Source: CAVVPY01 sp963750295
GTDB taxonomy: Bacteria; Actinomycetota; Actinomycetes; Mycobacteriales; Jatrophihabitantaceae
Length of the DNA: 64,000 bases
Direction: 5' to 3'
NCBI GenBank assembly: GCA_963750295.1
Contig: CAVVPY010000001.1
Coordinates: 1,364,001-1,428,000, forward strand
The translations under genes and the position numbers were made by a program. Positions 44,963 through 53,595 of the stretch are shown piece after piece. Within the stretch, counting starts at the first letter, position 1. Each line of letters begins with the position of its first letter. The notes beneath the pieces are model-generated. The model made no database searches. It saw only the letters and a list, made by a program, of their open reading frames with translations, and was not told the origin of the DNA.

Positions 44963-46282
44963 ATGCCGAATCGCACGCGCGCCTCCCGCGTCGCGCTCGG
45001 CGTCGTGCTGGCCACCTTGCTGGCGATGCTCGCGACGTTGCTTCACCACCACGTGGTGAGGGGGCAACTGCTGCTCTACGTCATTGCCGTCGTGCTGTTC
45101 GCGGCCGCCGTCCTGCTGCTGATCGCGGCGCGGCTGCGCCCGGCGCACGCCACGCTCCTCGTGGTGGCGGTCGGCGCGCTGCTGCAACTGGTGGCCACCA
45201 CCAGCCGGCCGCAGACCTCCGACGACGCCCAGCGCTACATCTGGGACGCGAAGGTGCAGCTGTCCGGGATCGACCCCTACCGTTACGTCCCGCAGTCACC
45301 CGAACTGCGACACCTGCGCAGCCCCGAGCTGTTCGGGCCGTCCTCGGCCTGCACGTACCGGATCCCCGACGGCTGCACCACGATCAACCGCCCGAGCGTG
45401 CACACCGTCTACCCCCCGGTCGCCGAGGCCACCTTCAGCGGCATCCGGCTGTTGTCGGTCGGCGGGCACGGTGACGAGTTCCCGTACCAACTCGCCGCGG
45501 CACTCGGTTGCATCGCGATCACTGTGCTGCTGGCCCGCCGTAGGCCGGCCTGGCTGGTCGCACTGTGGGCGTGGTGCCCGGTCGTCGTCCTCGAATTCGG
45601 CAACAACGCGCACATCGACTGGCTCGCCGTGCTGCTTGCCGTGCTGGCCTTGCGCGCGAGTGCTGCCGGCCGGGACCTGCACGGGGCGCTGTTGGTCGGG
45701 GCGGCGATCGCCACCAAGCTCTACCCTGGCCTGCTGCTGCCGGCCATGATGCGCCGCCGTCCGTGGATGGTGCCGATCACCGCACTGGCAACCGTCGCGC
45801 TCGTGTACCTGCCGCATGTCCTCGCCGTCGGCAGCGCGGTCGTCGGTTACCTGCCGGGCTATCTGCGCGAAGAGGGCTACGACTCTGGCAAACGGCTGCT
45901 GCTGCTTGGCTACGTCCTGCCTCATCCAATCGACACCATCGTCGGGGCGGTGATCCTCGCGGCCGTGTCGGTCTGGGCATGGCGGCGCGCAGACCCGGCT
46001 GCGCCGGAGCATGCGGCCACGATCGTCGTGGGCACCGCCCTGCTGGTCGCGACACCGTCCTACGGCTGGTACGCGGGCCTGCTCGTCGCGCTGGTGGTCG
46101 TGTCGGCACGGTGGGAATGGATGCCGATCGCACTTGCCGGGACGCTGGTGTACCTCACTCGCACCGAGGTCACGCACCGCGCCGGCATCGCGGCGGTGAG
46201 CTATCTCGGCGCCCTGCTGCTCACCGTGGCGGCGGCCGTCCTGCGCCGCCGGCTCGAGCACGCGGAGCCCCGGCCAGGCTGA
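44963..46282 (+). CDS. GT87-type integral membrane glycosyltransferase
   Basis: 439 residues, about ten TM segments, intact. The first periplasmic loop carries the acidic motif RPQTSDDAQRYIWDAKVQLS typical of GT-C polyprenyl-phosphate-mannose enzymes, followed by PYRYVP and YPPVAEATFS. TMs include VVLATLLAMLATLLHHHVV, LLLYVIAVVLFAAAVLLLIA and TALATVALVYLPHVLAVGSA; ATKLYPGLLLPAMM is a conserved GT87 element. Such enzymes add mannose to lipoglycans or glycolipids from polyprenyl phosphate donors. Donor and acceptor cannot be told. The gene is 127 bp from the lipoprotein. Confidence 0.85.
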   Translation: MPNRTRASRVALGVVLATLLAMLATLLHHHVVRGQLLLYVIAVVLFAAAVLLLIAARLRPAHATLLVVAVGALLQLVATTSRPQTSDDAQRYIWDAKVQLSGIDPYRYVPQSPELRHLRSPELFGPSSACTYRIPDGCTTINRPSVHTVYPPVAEATFSGIRLLSVGGHGDEFPYQLAAALGCIAITVLLARRRPAWLVALWAWCPVVVLEFGNNAHIDWLAVLLAVLALRASAAGRDLHGALLVGAAIATKLYPGLLLPAMMRRRPWMVPITALATVALVYLPHVLAVGSAVVGYLPGYLREEGYDSGKRLLLLGYVLPHPIDTIVGAVILAAVSVWAWRRADPAAPEHAATIVVGTALLVATPSYGWYAGLLVALVVVSARWEWMPIALAGTLVYLTRTEVTHRAGIAAVSYLGALLLTVAAAVLRRRLEHAEPRPG

Positions 46283-46339
46283 CCTTGCCGCCGTATGCTG
46301 ATCGTCTCGTCCCGCTCGGACGAGCGATGGAGGCGACGC

Positions 46340-47746
46340 ATGCAGGTCGTGCGCGAGCGCGAGCTCAAGTTCGAGGTGCCGGACGGATGGACGGTCCCCG
46401 ACCTGCACGACCTGACGCCCGGTGGACGGGTCGAGCAGGTCGTGCTCATCCTCAGCACGACCTATGTCGACACCGCCGACTACGACCTGCTGGCCTCGTC
46501 GGTCACGCTCCGACGGCGGGTGGGCGACGCCGACGAGGGCTGGCAGCTCAAGGTTCCACGCGCAGGCGCGCGCGACGAGCTCCGCGCTCCACTCAACGGT
46601 CGCGGCGTGCCGCGAGAGCTGCAGGACCTGCTCTGCGGTATCCGAGGGGGCGCGCCGTTGCGCCAGGTCGCCCGGCTGCAGACCGAGCGGACCGCCTACC
46701 GGCTGCAGGACCCGGACGGGGTGACCCTCGCCGAACTGGCCGACGACCGGGTCACCGCCACGGTGCCGGGAAACCCGCCCGCGGTGCGCGCGTGGCGCGA
46801 GATCGAGGTGGAACTTCTCGACGGCACCGAACAGGTGCTCGTCACCGCTGCCCGAACCCTGCGTCGCGCGGGGGCACGCCCCAGCAGGTGGCCGTCGAAG
46901 CTCGCCCGCGCCCTCGACCGACCGGCGCCGGTCCGCCTGCGCCCGGCGAAGGCACTGGACCGGCTCGTCGAGGACTACCTGTCGGTCCAGCACTCGGCGA
47001 TCCTGACCGGCGACCTCGAGCTGCGAATGCACTCCGGCGCCGCCGTCCACTCGACCCGCGTCGCCACGCGCCGCTACCGCAGCGCCCTGCGCGTGTTCGG
47101 GCCGGCACTGGACGCGAGCCGCACCGCACACCTCGATGGCGAACTCGCCTGGTACGCGGGAGTCCTCGGCGCGGTTCGCGACCAGCAGGTATTGCGACCA
47201 CGACTGGCCACCCTGCTCGAGAAGGCTTTGGCTGCCCTCGAGGTCGAGTCGGTCCGCACGCACATCGAGCAGTCGTTGGCCGCCGCGGATGAGGCCGCGT
47301 GGGCTGTGCTCCAGCGGGCGCTCGCCGGTCGCCGCTACGCCGCGCTGCTCGCCGACCTGCGCACGTGGACCGACGCCGTCCCGGTGCGGGGCCGGCGACG
47401 ACGCACGCGCGATGTCTCCGCGCTGGTGGATGAGGCGGCACGCACCGCCACCAAACGGCACCGACGCGCCCGCAACCGGGACGACTCAGCGTTGACCCAC
47501 CGGGCCCGAAAGGCCGCCAAGCGTGCCCGCTACGCGGCCGAACTCGCCCAACCGGTTCTCGGCAAGCCGGGACGTCGGCTGCGCAAGAAGATGGCTCGTC
47601 GACAGACCCAGCTGGGGCACGCCCAGGACAGGGTGCTCGTTGCCGACTTCCTGCGCCACGTCGCCGACGGGGTGGACGGCCCGGCAGGTTTCACCCTGGG
47701 TCGGCTGGCCGAGTTCAGCCGATCTCGGCCGACGTCGGGTCGATGA
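46340..47746 (+). CDS. CYTH-CHAD domain protein
   Basis: 468 residues, intact. The CYTH (triphosphate tunnel) domain, residues 1-195, begins VRERELKFEVPDGW with the ExExK signature and has LRRRVGDADEGWQLKVPRAG and WREIEVELLDGTEQVL. The CHAD domain from about 205 to the end is a His/Arg-rich helical bundle: MHSGAAVHSTRVATRRYRSA, LTHRARKAAKRARYAAELAQ. CHAD binds inorganic polyphosphate and CYTH hydrolyses triphosphates, so a polyphosphate or nucleotide-phosphate role is likely. A GGAGG site lies 10 bases before the ATG. The 3' end overlaps the convergent DUF4242 gene by 32 bp. Confidence 0.93.
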   Translation: MQVVRERELKFEVPDGWTVPDLHDLTPGGRVEQVVLILSTTYVDTADYDLLASSVTLRRRVGDADEGWQLKVPRAGARDELRAPLNGRGVPRELQDLLCGIRGGAPLRQVARLQTERTAYRLQDPDGVTLAELADDRVTATVPGNPPAVRAWREIEVELLDGTEQVLVTAARTLRRAGARPSRWPSKLARALDRPAPVRLRPAKALDRLVEDYLSVQHSAILTGDLELRMHSGAAVHSTRVATRRYRSALRVFGPALDASRTAHLDGELAWYAGVLGAVRDQQVLRPRLATLLEKALAALEVESVRTHIEQSLAAADEAAWAVLQRALAGRRYAALLADLRTWTDAVPVRGRRRRTRDVSALVDEAARTATKRHRRARNRDDSALTHRARKAAKRARYAAELAQPVLGKPGRRLRKKMARRQTQLGHAQDRVLVADFLRHVADGVDGPAGFTLGRLAEFSRSRPTSGR

Positions 47747-47950
47747 TGGTGGAAACCTGCCGGACGTCGTCGCACGGGAATCCACCGCACGTCGCGTGCT
47801 CGCGCACACTGTCGACGTCGTCGGCGATGTAGTCGCAGAACAGCTTGTCGTCGGTGACGTAGGACTGGAGCCACGGTGCGCGGCCTGCCATTGGTCGGTG
47901 CTGAACGAGCCGGCGCCGGGCAGTGTGCGTTCGATGACGAACTTGGGCAT
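47715..47950 (-). CDS. DUF4242 (SCO4226-like, nickel-binding) small protein, one frame break
   Basis: About 78 residues. MPKFVIERTLPGAGSFSTDQ, WQAAHR, then after a one-base shift near 47880 the sequence continues APWLQSYVTDDKLFCDYIAD, SVREHATCGGFPCDDVRQVS, IIDPTSAEIG. Matches DUF4242, a ferredoxin-fold dimer shown to bind nickel in Streptomyces coelicolor SCO4226; the His, Cys and Asp pattern is kept. It is divergent from the AraC regulator (41 bp), which probably controls it. Confidence 0.82.
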
Positions 47951-47991
47951 GGTCAGTCTCCATCGACTGGTTGGGTGGGTGTCCGGCGAAC

Positions 47992-49002
47992 TTGACCGAA
48001 TCACCGACGTCCGCGCTCGATGCGGCGCTGGAACTGTTGCGGTTGGACGGGTCGATCTTCCTCCGCTCGGAGTTCACCGAGGGGTGGTGTTACGAATCGC
48101 CCCCCGACACAGGTGATGGCGCACACGCTCCGTCCCGGCTCGGAGCGGCTGATCATGTTCCACATCGTCGCGTCCGGACGCTGCTGGGTGTCGACCGACG
48201 ATGGCGTTGGCACTGGGCCGACGAGCGCGATGTGATCGTGCTGCCCTACGGCGACCAGCATCAGGTCGGGGGCACCGCGGACGTTCCGCCCGTCCCGATC
48301 GCCACCCTGTTCGCACCGCCGCCTTGGGACACGCTGCCGGTACTCCGCTACGGTGCCGGTGGCCCGCGCACTGACATCGTCTGCGGCTACCTGCATTCAG
48401 TGGACCCGCTGTTCGACCCGCGGCTCGGTGCCCTGCCGCGCGTATTCGTGGTGCGGATGTCGGACGGCCCGCTGGTCGAGTGGGTGCGGTCGAGCATCGA
48501 ATACGCGTTGGCGCTCAGCGCGGCCTCGCTCCCTGCCGCACCCGCGTCGACCAGGTTGCCTGAGGTGCTGCTGACCGAGCACGGCTGGATCGGTGCGCTG
48601 CGCGACCCGTGTCTGGCGCCGGCACTCGCTGCCATCCACGGCTCGCCGGCGCGGAAGTGGTCGGTCGCCGACCTGGCGGCCGAGTCGTCGGTGTCGCGGT
48701 CCGTGCTCGACGAGCGCTTCGGCCAGGTGCTCGGCCGCTCACCGATTCGCTACCTCACCGAATGGCGGATGCATGTCGCGGGCGACCTGCTGCGCAGTAC
48801 CGACCTCGGCGCGGCACGCGTTGCCCGCGAGGTCGGCTACGACGCGGAGGAGTCGTTCAACCGGGCGTTCAAGCGCCATCACGGTCAGCCGCCCGGGCGA
48901 TGGCGCGACGATCGGCTGGAGCCGGTCGCGCACTGCTCGGGCCGACCCGGCCGCACCGTCAGCCGTCCACCTCGGCGAGGAACTCTCGCAGCAGCGCCGT
49001 GA
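47992..49002 (+). CDS. AraC-family regulator with N-terminal cupin, two compensating frame breaks
   Basis: About 336 residues, TTG start. N-terminal cupin (PF12852-type): ALDAALELLRLDGSIFLRSE, FTEGWCYESPP, then (another frame between about 48105 and 48200) TLRPGSERLIMFHIVASGRC, then ADERDVIVLPYGDQHQVGG. Removing one C from CCCCCC at 48099 enters the middle frame. The C-terminal AraC HTH is complete: WSVADLAAESSVSRSVLDER, LGRSPIRYLTEWRMHVAGDL, ARVAREVGYDAEESFNRAFK. It probably acts on the divergent DUF4242 gene. Its 3' end overlaps the convergent hydrolase gene by 44 bp. Confidence 0.85.
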   Translation: MTESPTSALDAALELLRLDGSIFLRSEFTEGWCYESPPDTGDGAHAPSRLGAADHVPHRRVRTLLGVDRRWRWHWADERDVIVLPYGDQHQVGGTADVPPVPIATLFAPPPWDTLPVLRYGAGGPRTDIVCGYLHSVDPLFDPRLGALPRVFVVRMSDGPLVEWVRSSIEYALALSAASLPAAPASTRLPEVLLTEHGWIGALRDPCLAPALAAIHGSPARKWSVADLAAESSVSRSVLDERFGQVLGRSPIRYLTEWRMHVAGDLLRSTDLGAARVAREVGYDAEESFNRAFKRHHGQPPGRWRDDRLEPVAHCSGRPGRTVSRPPRRGTLAAAP

Positions 49003-49780
49003 CGGCAGCCGGTTGCTCCAGCGTGCTGCTGTGCCCGCAGGCCGGGACGACATGCAGGCACGCGCCGGGGATGCGCGCGGCGATGCGTTCGGCGCCTGGT
49101 ACCGGCGTCGGCACGTCGTCGGCTCCGACGATCACCAGGGTGGGCACCGCGATCCGGTCGATCTCGTCGTAGATCGGGTCGCGGTCGGCAACCCCATTCA
49201 CGGCTTTGCGCAGCCCGCGGCGATCGCAGCGTCCGAGTCGGCGCAGGAACTCCGCGATGATCGGGCGGGCGGCCGGGTCGGCCCGGAACGTCGGACCGAA
49301 CATGATCGGCAGCACCTGACGCGCGAGCGGACGCATCCCGATGACGCGGTAGAGGTTGGCGAGCAGCTTGTCCTGCCGCCGCCCCTTCAACGTCTCGGGA
49401 TCGGCGCTGGTGTCGAGCAGGGTCAGCGAGCGCAGCAGTTCACCGTGGCGCGCGCCGATCCGCTGACCCACGAAACCGCCCATCGACAATCCCACGTAGT
49501 GCACCGGCGCGACGGCCAACTGCTCGATCAACGCGACGGCATCCCTGGTCAGGGTGTCCATGTCGTACCCGCCGAGCGACGCCGGCGTGTCGCCCTGTCC
49601 GCGCCAGTCGATCGTCACGCACCGGTACGTCGCTCGCAGCGCCTCGACCTGCGCTTGGAACATCCAGCCGCTGAACAGCAACCCGTGCCCGAACACGACC
49701 GTCGGCGCAAGGGGCCGGTCGGCGGGCGCGCCGGTGTCGGTGTAGTGGACGGTGGTGCCGTTGACCTGCGCCAGCGCCAT
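48959..49780 (-). CDS. Alpha/beta hydrolase
   Basis: 273 residues, intact. Oxyanion motif VVFGHGLLFSGWMF, nucleophile elbow VGLSMGGFVGQRIG (Ser), catalytic Asp in TLVIVGADDVPTPVP, His in VVPACGHSSTLEQP. Similar to 3-oxoadipate enol-lactonase and esterase members; substrate unknown. A GAGGAG site lies 7 bases before the ATG. It is the last gene of the minus-strand run that starts with the universal stress protein at 51556, so it may belong to the dormancy operon. Confidence 0.88.
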   Translation of the reverse strand: MALAQVNGTTVHYTDTGAPADRPLAPTVVFGHGLLFSGWMFQAQVEALRATYRCVTIDWRGQGDTPASLGGYDMDTLTRDAVALIEQLAVAPVHYVGLSMGGFVGQRIGARHGELLRSLTLLDTSADPETLKGRRQDKLLANLYRVIGMRPLARQVLPIMFGPTFRADPAARPIIAEFLRRLGRCDRRGLRKAVNGVADRDPIYDEIDRIAVPTLVIVGADDVPTPVPGAERIAARIPGACLHVVPACGHSSTLEQPAAVTALLREFLAEVDG

Positions 49781-49830
49781 GGTGGGCTCCTCGTCGACGT
49801 CGGCGCCGCTCAGGCCCGCGCTGCATCCGG

Positions 49831-50196
49831 TCAGCCCGGCTGCATCCAGCTTCGCACGGCACCCAGGGTCTCGATAGTCGGGCCGATACCGAGGTCGGCC
49901 GCCTGCAGGCAGAGCCGATCGCGCTTGTCCGCCAGGCTGTGCCCCTCCGCCCGCCAGGCGCGGTGCGCGCCGAAGCGCAGCCGCGACGGGCGGCGGGCAT
50001 GCCACGCGGCGAGCGAGCATCGCCAGCCGGTGTCCTCGCCCACCAGGGCCGCCACCAGCGGACTGTCGACGAACGCGGTCGGGCTCACCGACCCGCCCAC
50101 CGACAGCAGGCGCAGGTCGCCTCCAACGCGATCGGCCGGCCGTCGACCACGACGGCCCGCGTCAGCCGGTGGCAGCGACCGAATGACTGTGTCCAT
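49831..50196 (-). CDS. Hypothetical protein of the dormancy operon
   Basis: 121 residues, intact, with normal third-position GC bias. No family recognised. Visible: an Arg-rich N-terminal third, a central LVAALVGEDTGWRCSLAAWH, an Arg/Ala patch, and KRDRLCLQAADLGIGPTIET near the C-terminus. No signal peptide or TM. It stands 24 bp after the universal stress protein gene and 50 bp before the hydrolase, same strand. The end resembles PE/helix-capping of small soluble proteins, but nothing more can be said. Confidence 0.55.
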   Translation of the reverse strand: MDTVIRSLPPADAGRRGRRPADRVGGDLRLLSVGGSVSPTAFVDSPLVAALVGEDTGWRCSLAAWHARRPSRLRFGAHRAWRAEGHSLADKRDRLCLQAADLGIGPTIETLGAVRSWMQPG

Positions 50197-50220
50197 AGCG
50201 CGCTCCGATCGGTCGTGGGT

Positions 50221-51075
50221 TCAGTGCCGACGTCCGCCGACGAGCAGCACGGTGACTCCGTGCACCGTGAGCGCCGCGTCGGCGAGCGCGCGCCCATCCG
50301 TGTGCGGGGCAGCACCGGGTGCATCGAGGACGAGTTGGCACGCGCGGTCCCCCACATGGGCGAACGCCTCGAGCAGGTTCTCGCGAACGACCTCGGTCAG
50401 CATCGGCACCCGGTTCTTGCGAAGGGCAGCAATGGACGCCACCGCCGCGTCGAGGCGCCGGGTCTGCGCAATTTCGACATAGCCGATGGCCGCGTCACCG
50501 GGCACCAGGTGCTCCGAGGGCTGGAACGCTTCGATGACGAGCACCGCAGCGTCGTCGCGGACCGCGGCGTCGATCGCGCACAGCAGGGCCGTCCGGGGCA
50601 GCGCGCCGGTCACCGGGACGACGATCACGTTGCGGTGCGCACCCGGACGCCATCCCGCGGGCACCACCACGACGGGGCAGCCGACCGCATCGGAGTCGAC
50701 GAGGTCGGCGGGTATCAACTCGCCGCCGTCCGGACCGTCGCCGCAGGGGTTAGCCCCGAGGACGAGCAGATCGACGATGGAGGCAAGCCCGGCCCGGCAC
50801 TGCGCGGGCCCGCCACTGCAGACCGAGGGCCGGACGTCAGCCGTCGGGCAGGTGCGCCGCACGAGCGACATCGCCGCGTCGAGCACATCGCGCTCGGCCG
50901 AGCCTCGCGGCTCACGGATCTGCGCAGAGCCGGGCCGCGCACGCGCGGTCAGGGCCGGGGCGGGCACGGTGAGCACGATGTCGAGCACATCGCGTGCTCG
51001 CACGTGCGCCGCCGCCCAGCGCAGCGCCGCCTCGTCCCGGCTGTCGCCGCTCAGGACCACCCCGATCAGTCGCAT
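50221..51075 (-). CDS. Universal stress protein family, two-domain
   Basis: 284 residues, intact. First USP fold MRLIGVVLSGDSRDEAALRW, then IVDLLVLGANPCGDG; second fold RNVIVVPVTGALPRTALLCA, VRENLLEAFAHVGDRACQLV and VTVLLVGGRRH. The ATP-binding GxxGx9GS motif is not seen in either half, so it is likely a non-ATP-binding member. ATG 51075 is chosen (4 bp after the upstream USP stop); ATG 51090 is an alternative that overlaps. Second gene of the minus-strand USP operon with a DosR-like box upstream. Confidence 0.8.
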   Translation of the reverse strand: MRLIGVVLSGDSRDEAALRWAAAHVRARDVLDIVLTVPAPALTARARPGSAQIREPRGSAERDVLDAAMSLVRRTCPTADVRPSVCSGGPAQCRAGLASIVDLLVLGANPCGDGPDGGELIPADLVDSDAVGCPVVVVPAGWRPGAHRNVIVVPVTGALPRTALLCAIDAAVRDDAAVLVIEAFQPSEHLVPGDAAIGYVEIAQTRRLDAAVASIAALRKNRVPMLTEVVRENLLEAFAHVGDRACQLVLDAPGAAPHTDGRALADAALTVHGVTVLLVGGRRH

Positions 51076-51079
51076 CGGG

Positions 51080-51556
51080 TCACACACCATCGGCCGGGGC
51101 CGGCTCGGCGTCTGCCACCGGCGGGTCGGTGTCGTGCACCACCAGCACCGGGCAGCGCGAGTGCCGGATACAGCGCTCGCTGACGGCGCCGAGCACCAGG
51201 GACGCGAGCGTGCCGTGGCCCCGGCTGCCGACGATGAGCATCTCGGCGTCCATCCCGGCCTTGAGCAGCTGCGCGGCGGGATGGCCCTCAACGGTGTGCA
51301 GCGTCAGATGCGGCGGTGCGTCGGCACCGAACACGTCGTCGATGACTTGGCGCAGGCTCTTCTGCATGTCGATCATCGGGTCCCAGTTCGGCACCAGGTA
51401 CTTCCACTGGAACCCGAAGCTCGCCGGCGGTTCCCAGACCATCAGGGCCTCGACGCGGGTACCCGGGGTCAGGCCGGCCACGTAGGCCGCCCACCGCAGG
51501 GCACGCTTGGAGTGCTCGGATCCGTCGACACCGACGACGATGCGCGGCTCGCTCAT
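51080..51556 (-). CDS. Universal stress protein (ATP-binding type)
   Basis: 158 residues, intact. IVVGVDGSEHSKRALRWAAY at the N-terminus and the ATP-binding motif VGSRGHGTLASLVLGAVSER (GxxGx9GS) near the C-terminus, then HSRCPVLVVHD. Resembles single-domain ATP-binding USPs. First gene of a minus-strand operon and divergent from the USP at 51713; a DosR-like box lies 65 bp upstream of its start. Hypoxia-induced USPs of this kind are typical DosR targets in mycobacteria. Confidence 0.93.
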   Translation of the reverse strand: MSEPRIVVGVDGSEHSKRALRWAAYVAGLTPGTRVEALMVWEPPASFGFQWKYLVPNWDPMIDMQKSLRQVIDDVFGADAPPHLTLHTVEGHPAAQLLKAGMDAEMLIVGSRGHGTLASLVLGAVSERCIRHSRCPVLVVHDTDPPVADAEPAPADGV

Positions 51557-51613
51557 GACAGGCCTCCTGTTTCTCGTCGAATTCAGCGTCGCTGCCCCGG
51601 GCGATCACCGGAC

Positions 51614-51628
51614 AGGGCGGAACGTCCC
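51614..51628. promoter_or_regulatory. DosR/DevR-like operator between divergent USP genes
   Basis: AGGGCGGAACGTCCC. It matches the AGGGNCGAANGNCCC pattern shared by the operators at 53543-53561 (opposite strand) and 61510-61524, and the mycobacterial DosR consensus GGGACTWWAGTCCC at the outer triplets. A second imperfect element (CGGGACCAGTGCCCG, 51635-51649) follows. Confidence 0.6.
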
Positions 51629-51712
51629 GTCCGGTCGGGACCAGTGCCCGTGCCGCTCCCGAGCCACCGCGGCGACGATCGGTACGCGAGCGACGGCGGA
51701 GGGGGCGACGGC

Positions 51713-52204
51713 ATGACGAACGGGCTGGCACCGCGTGTGATCGTCGGGGTGGCCGACACCCCCGAGGGACGAGCTGCGGTTCAGGTGGGCGCCGACATCG
51801 CCGAAACCTTCTCGCTGCCCCTGCACCTGGTCCGCGTCTGGCGCGACGTCGACTGGTTCCTGTCCGCGCCGATCTCGGCGATGACCGTGCTGCAGCGCTC
51901 CAACCAGTACTCCTGCGACCTGCTCGACGCAGCCACGCGGGCTGCTCGCGAGTTCGCGCCATCCGTCCCGGTCACCGCCGAGGTCGAACGCGGAAGCATC
52001 TACGCCGTGCTGCTCGATCTCAGCGTCGGTGCGCACACGCTGGTCCTGGGTTCTGAACACGACGAACACCCGGGACCGATCGCCCAGTGGTACCTCGAGC
52101 ACGCCTGCTGCCCGGTACTGATCGTGGACGCGGCCGGCGAAGCGGTCGCCGGCACCCTGCACGGCGCGACAGCACCGAAGGCTGAGCACCGCACGAGCCG
52201 CTGA
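51713..52204 (+). CDS. Universal stress protein family
   Basis: 163 residues, intact. RVIVGVADTPEGRAAVQVGA, LPLHLVRVWRDVDWFLSAPI, TLVLGSEHDEHPGPIAQWYL, CCPVLIVDA. The ATP loop is degraded (GSEHDEHPGP in place of GxxGx9GS). GGAGGGGG lies 7 bases before the ATG. It is divergent from the USP operon, sharing the DosR-like box region, and is followed 4 bp later by the CBS remnant. Confidence 0.85.
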   Translation: MTNGLAPRVIVGVADTPEGRAAVQVGADIAETFSLPLHLVRVWRDVDWFLSAPISAMTVLQRSNQYSCDLLDAATRAAREFAPSVPVTAEVERGSIYAVLLDLSVGAHTLVLGSEHDEHPGPIAQWYLEHACCPVLIVDAAGEAVAGTLHGATAPKAEHRTSR

Positions 52205-52208
52205 AGCC

Positions 52209-52412
52209 ATGAAGGCAAGCGACGTCATCGTTCGTTACGACAGCCCGGTGCGCGACGCGATGGCCAGACTCGCGGACAACGCGCGATGTCATGACCGACA
52301 CTGTGGTGTGCATGTCGGAGAACGCCGACACAGCTGACCTTGTCGAGCTCTTCGTCGACTCGAACGTGCACGCTGTTCCCATCCTCAGCGGGGCCGACCT
52401 GATCGGCCTGAC
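52209..52412 (+). pseudogene. CBS-domain protein, frameshifted and truncated
   Basis: MKASDVIVRYDSPVRDAMAR, then, after removing one base near 52285, DVMTDTVVCMSENADTADLV and DSNVHAVPILSGADLIGL. This is the first half of a CBS pair or a lone CBS motif; the usual continuation (a second strand-helix and a TRxDLVR ending) is missing, because the sequence runs straight into the end of the convergent nitroreductase gene. The frame stays open on the wrong strand beyond 52412. Unlike the other breaks in this window, the loss of the 3' half cannot be cured by one base, so a real truncation is likely. Confidence 0.6.
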
Positions 52413-53405
52413 TCAGTCGGCTTCGACGAGGACGTCGACCAACCTGCGGCGCCGCGTGGCGGGCGTCGCGGACGCGTGCCCGATGCGCAGCAGGATGTGC
52501 GGATGCATGGCGAGCCCGAGTTCGTTTCGCAGCGCGGCATGGGTGGCCGGAACCTCGATCACCTGCGTGAGCGGACTGGCCGTGAATCCGAACCGCGCGA
52601 CTTCGAGCAGCACCCGCTCCAGGGCCTCGCCGGCGCGCAGCCACGCGGCCGCGCCGTCATCGATCGTGCCCAGCAGGACCAGGCACTGCCGGCTCGACGA
52701 GCGTGTCTGTGCCGGCAACTCGCCTGCTCCGTGCGTATCGAAATCACGCAGCGGCACGTCGTCGCCGGAGAGCCCGTCGACGTGCGGAACCGCGGTGGCC
52801 GGCACACCGTCCATCCGGCTCGGGTCGTCGGTCGTCCAGCGACGCAGCTCGGCGCGGTAGGCCGGATCCGCGTTCTCGATCCGGTCGGCGAGCTGGCTGA
52901 GTCGCGCGACGGTGAAGCGGTGTTGCGCGCGCAGCACCGGGAAGAGCTCGGCACCCTCGGTGCGTGCCGCCTCGGCAAGAGCCCGCAGGACCACGTCGGG
53001 TACGTCGTCATCGGCGAAGCGGCGCCGGTTGGTCTGGCGCACCTCGATCATGGGGTCGAGCGGGGCCAGCTCGTGTTCGACCTCTGCGCAGTCGCCGTCG
53101 GCGACTATGCGCGCGACGGTGATCGACTCCGAGCTGTCGGCGACCCGCTCGATCGACACCGGGACGCCGGCTGCCGCGAGCGCGACCCTGGCGTTGAACA
53201 CCGCGCACCCGCAGCTCATCAGCAGCTGGCGACCACGGGGATCGAGAACCGTTAGCTGGCGATGCCAATCGGCGTGGACCTCCAACACCCGCGGACGCAT
53301 GACCAGCCGCCACGGCTGTGTGTTGTGAACCGAGGGCGCGCGGGTCGCTCGCACGGCCGCCCGGCGGAGGGCGGTGACCCGCCCGTGATCAACCGAAACC
53401 GTCAT
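52413..53405 (-). CDS. Acg-family nitroreductase-fold protein (1)
   Basis: 330 residues, intact. RAAVRATRAPSVHNTQPWRL is the FMN-binding start of the Acg family; MSCGCAVFNARVALAAAGVP and EVRQTNRRRFADDDVPDVVL follow, then DAGAAWLRAGEALERVLLEV-type C-terminal helices and VEVPATHAALRNELGLAMHP-like end. Mycobacterial Acg (Rv2032) binds FMN under a lid and shows no classical nitroreductase activity; it is strongly DosR-induced. Two more copies occur here. Start ATG 53405, divergent from copy 2. Confidence 0.9.
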   Translation of the reverse strand: MTVSVDHGRVTALRRAAVRATRAPSVHNTQPWRLVMRPRVLEVHADWHRQLTVLDPRGRQLLMSCGCAVFNARVALAAAGVPVSIERVADSSESITVARIVADGDCAEVEHELAPLDPMIEVRQTNRRRFADDDVPDVVLRALAEAARTEGAELFPVLRAQHRFTVARLSQLADRIENADPAYRAELRRWTTDDPSRMDGVPATAVPHVDGLSGDDVPLRDFDTHGAGELPAQTRSSSRQCLVLLGTIDDGAAAWLRAGEALERVLLEVARFGFTASPLTQVIEVPATHAALRNELGLAMHPHILLRIGHASATPATRRRRLVDVLVEAD

Positions 53406-53488
53406 TGTCGTACTCCGTTCGGACGGCAGCTGCAGCTGCGGGTGTCGGCATCGCCGTCCACGCTCGCCCACCCGTCGCGGCATCAACA

Positions 53489-53503
53489 GTGTCGTTCGTC
53501 CCG
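53489..53503. promoter_or_regulatory. Weaker DosR-like half site
   Basis: AGTGTCGTTCGTCCC. One arm (GTCCC) fits the operator pattern, the other is changed. It lies 84 bases upstream of the minus-strand nitroreductase start and 54 bases from the stronger box at 53543-53561, about five helical turns. Confidence 0.3.
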
Positions 53504-53542
53504 AGTGTCCGCCCGGCGGCGCAGGTGGAGTCCCTACGCCGA

Positions 53543-53561
53543 TCGGGGCTTTCGACCCTGA
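53543..53561 (+). promoter_or_regulatory. DosR/DevR-like operator, 44 bases before the nitroreductase start
   Basis: TCGGGGCTTTCGACCCTGA. Fourteen of twenty positions of the mycobacterial DosR consensus TTSGGGACTWWAGTCCCSAA match. The centre is at -44 relative to the ATG at 53596. If that ATG is the transcription start, as the AAGACT seven bases before it suggests, the operator overlaps the -35, the usual DosR activator position. Confidence 0.65.
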
Positions 53562-53595
53562 TGCACCCGCACCGAGGCCGACAAGACTCGACGTC

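Noticed and set aside
45565..47292. 575-codon open frame on the plus strand
   Set aside because: Out-of-frame shadow of the GT87 and CYTH-CHAD genes, Arg/Ala/Gly-rich and without motifs.
45296..47461. 721-codon open frame on the minus strand
   Set aside because: It is antisense to the intact GT87 and CYTH-CHAD genes; its translation is a low-complexity Arg/Gln/His-rich product without homology, as expected opposite GC-rich genes.
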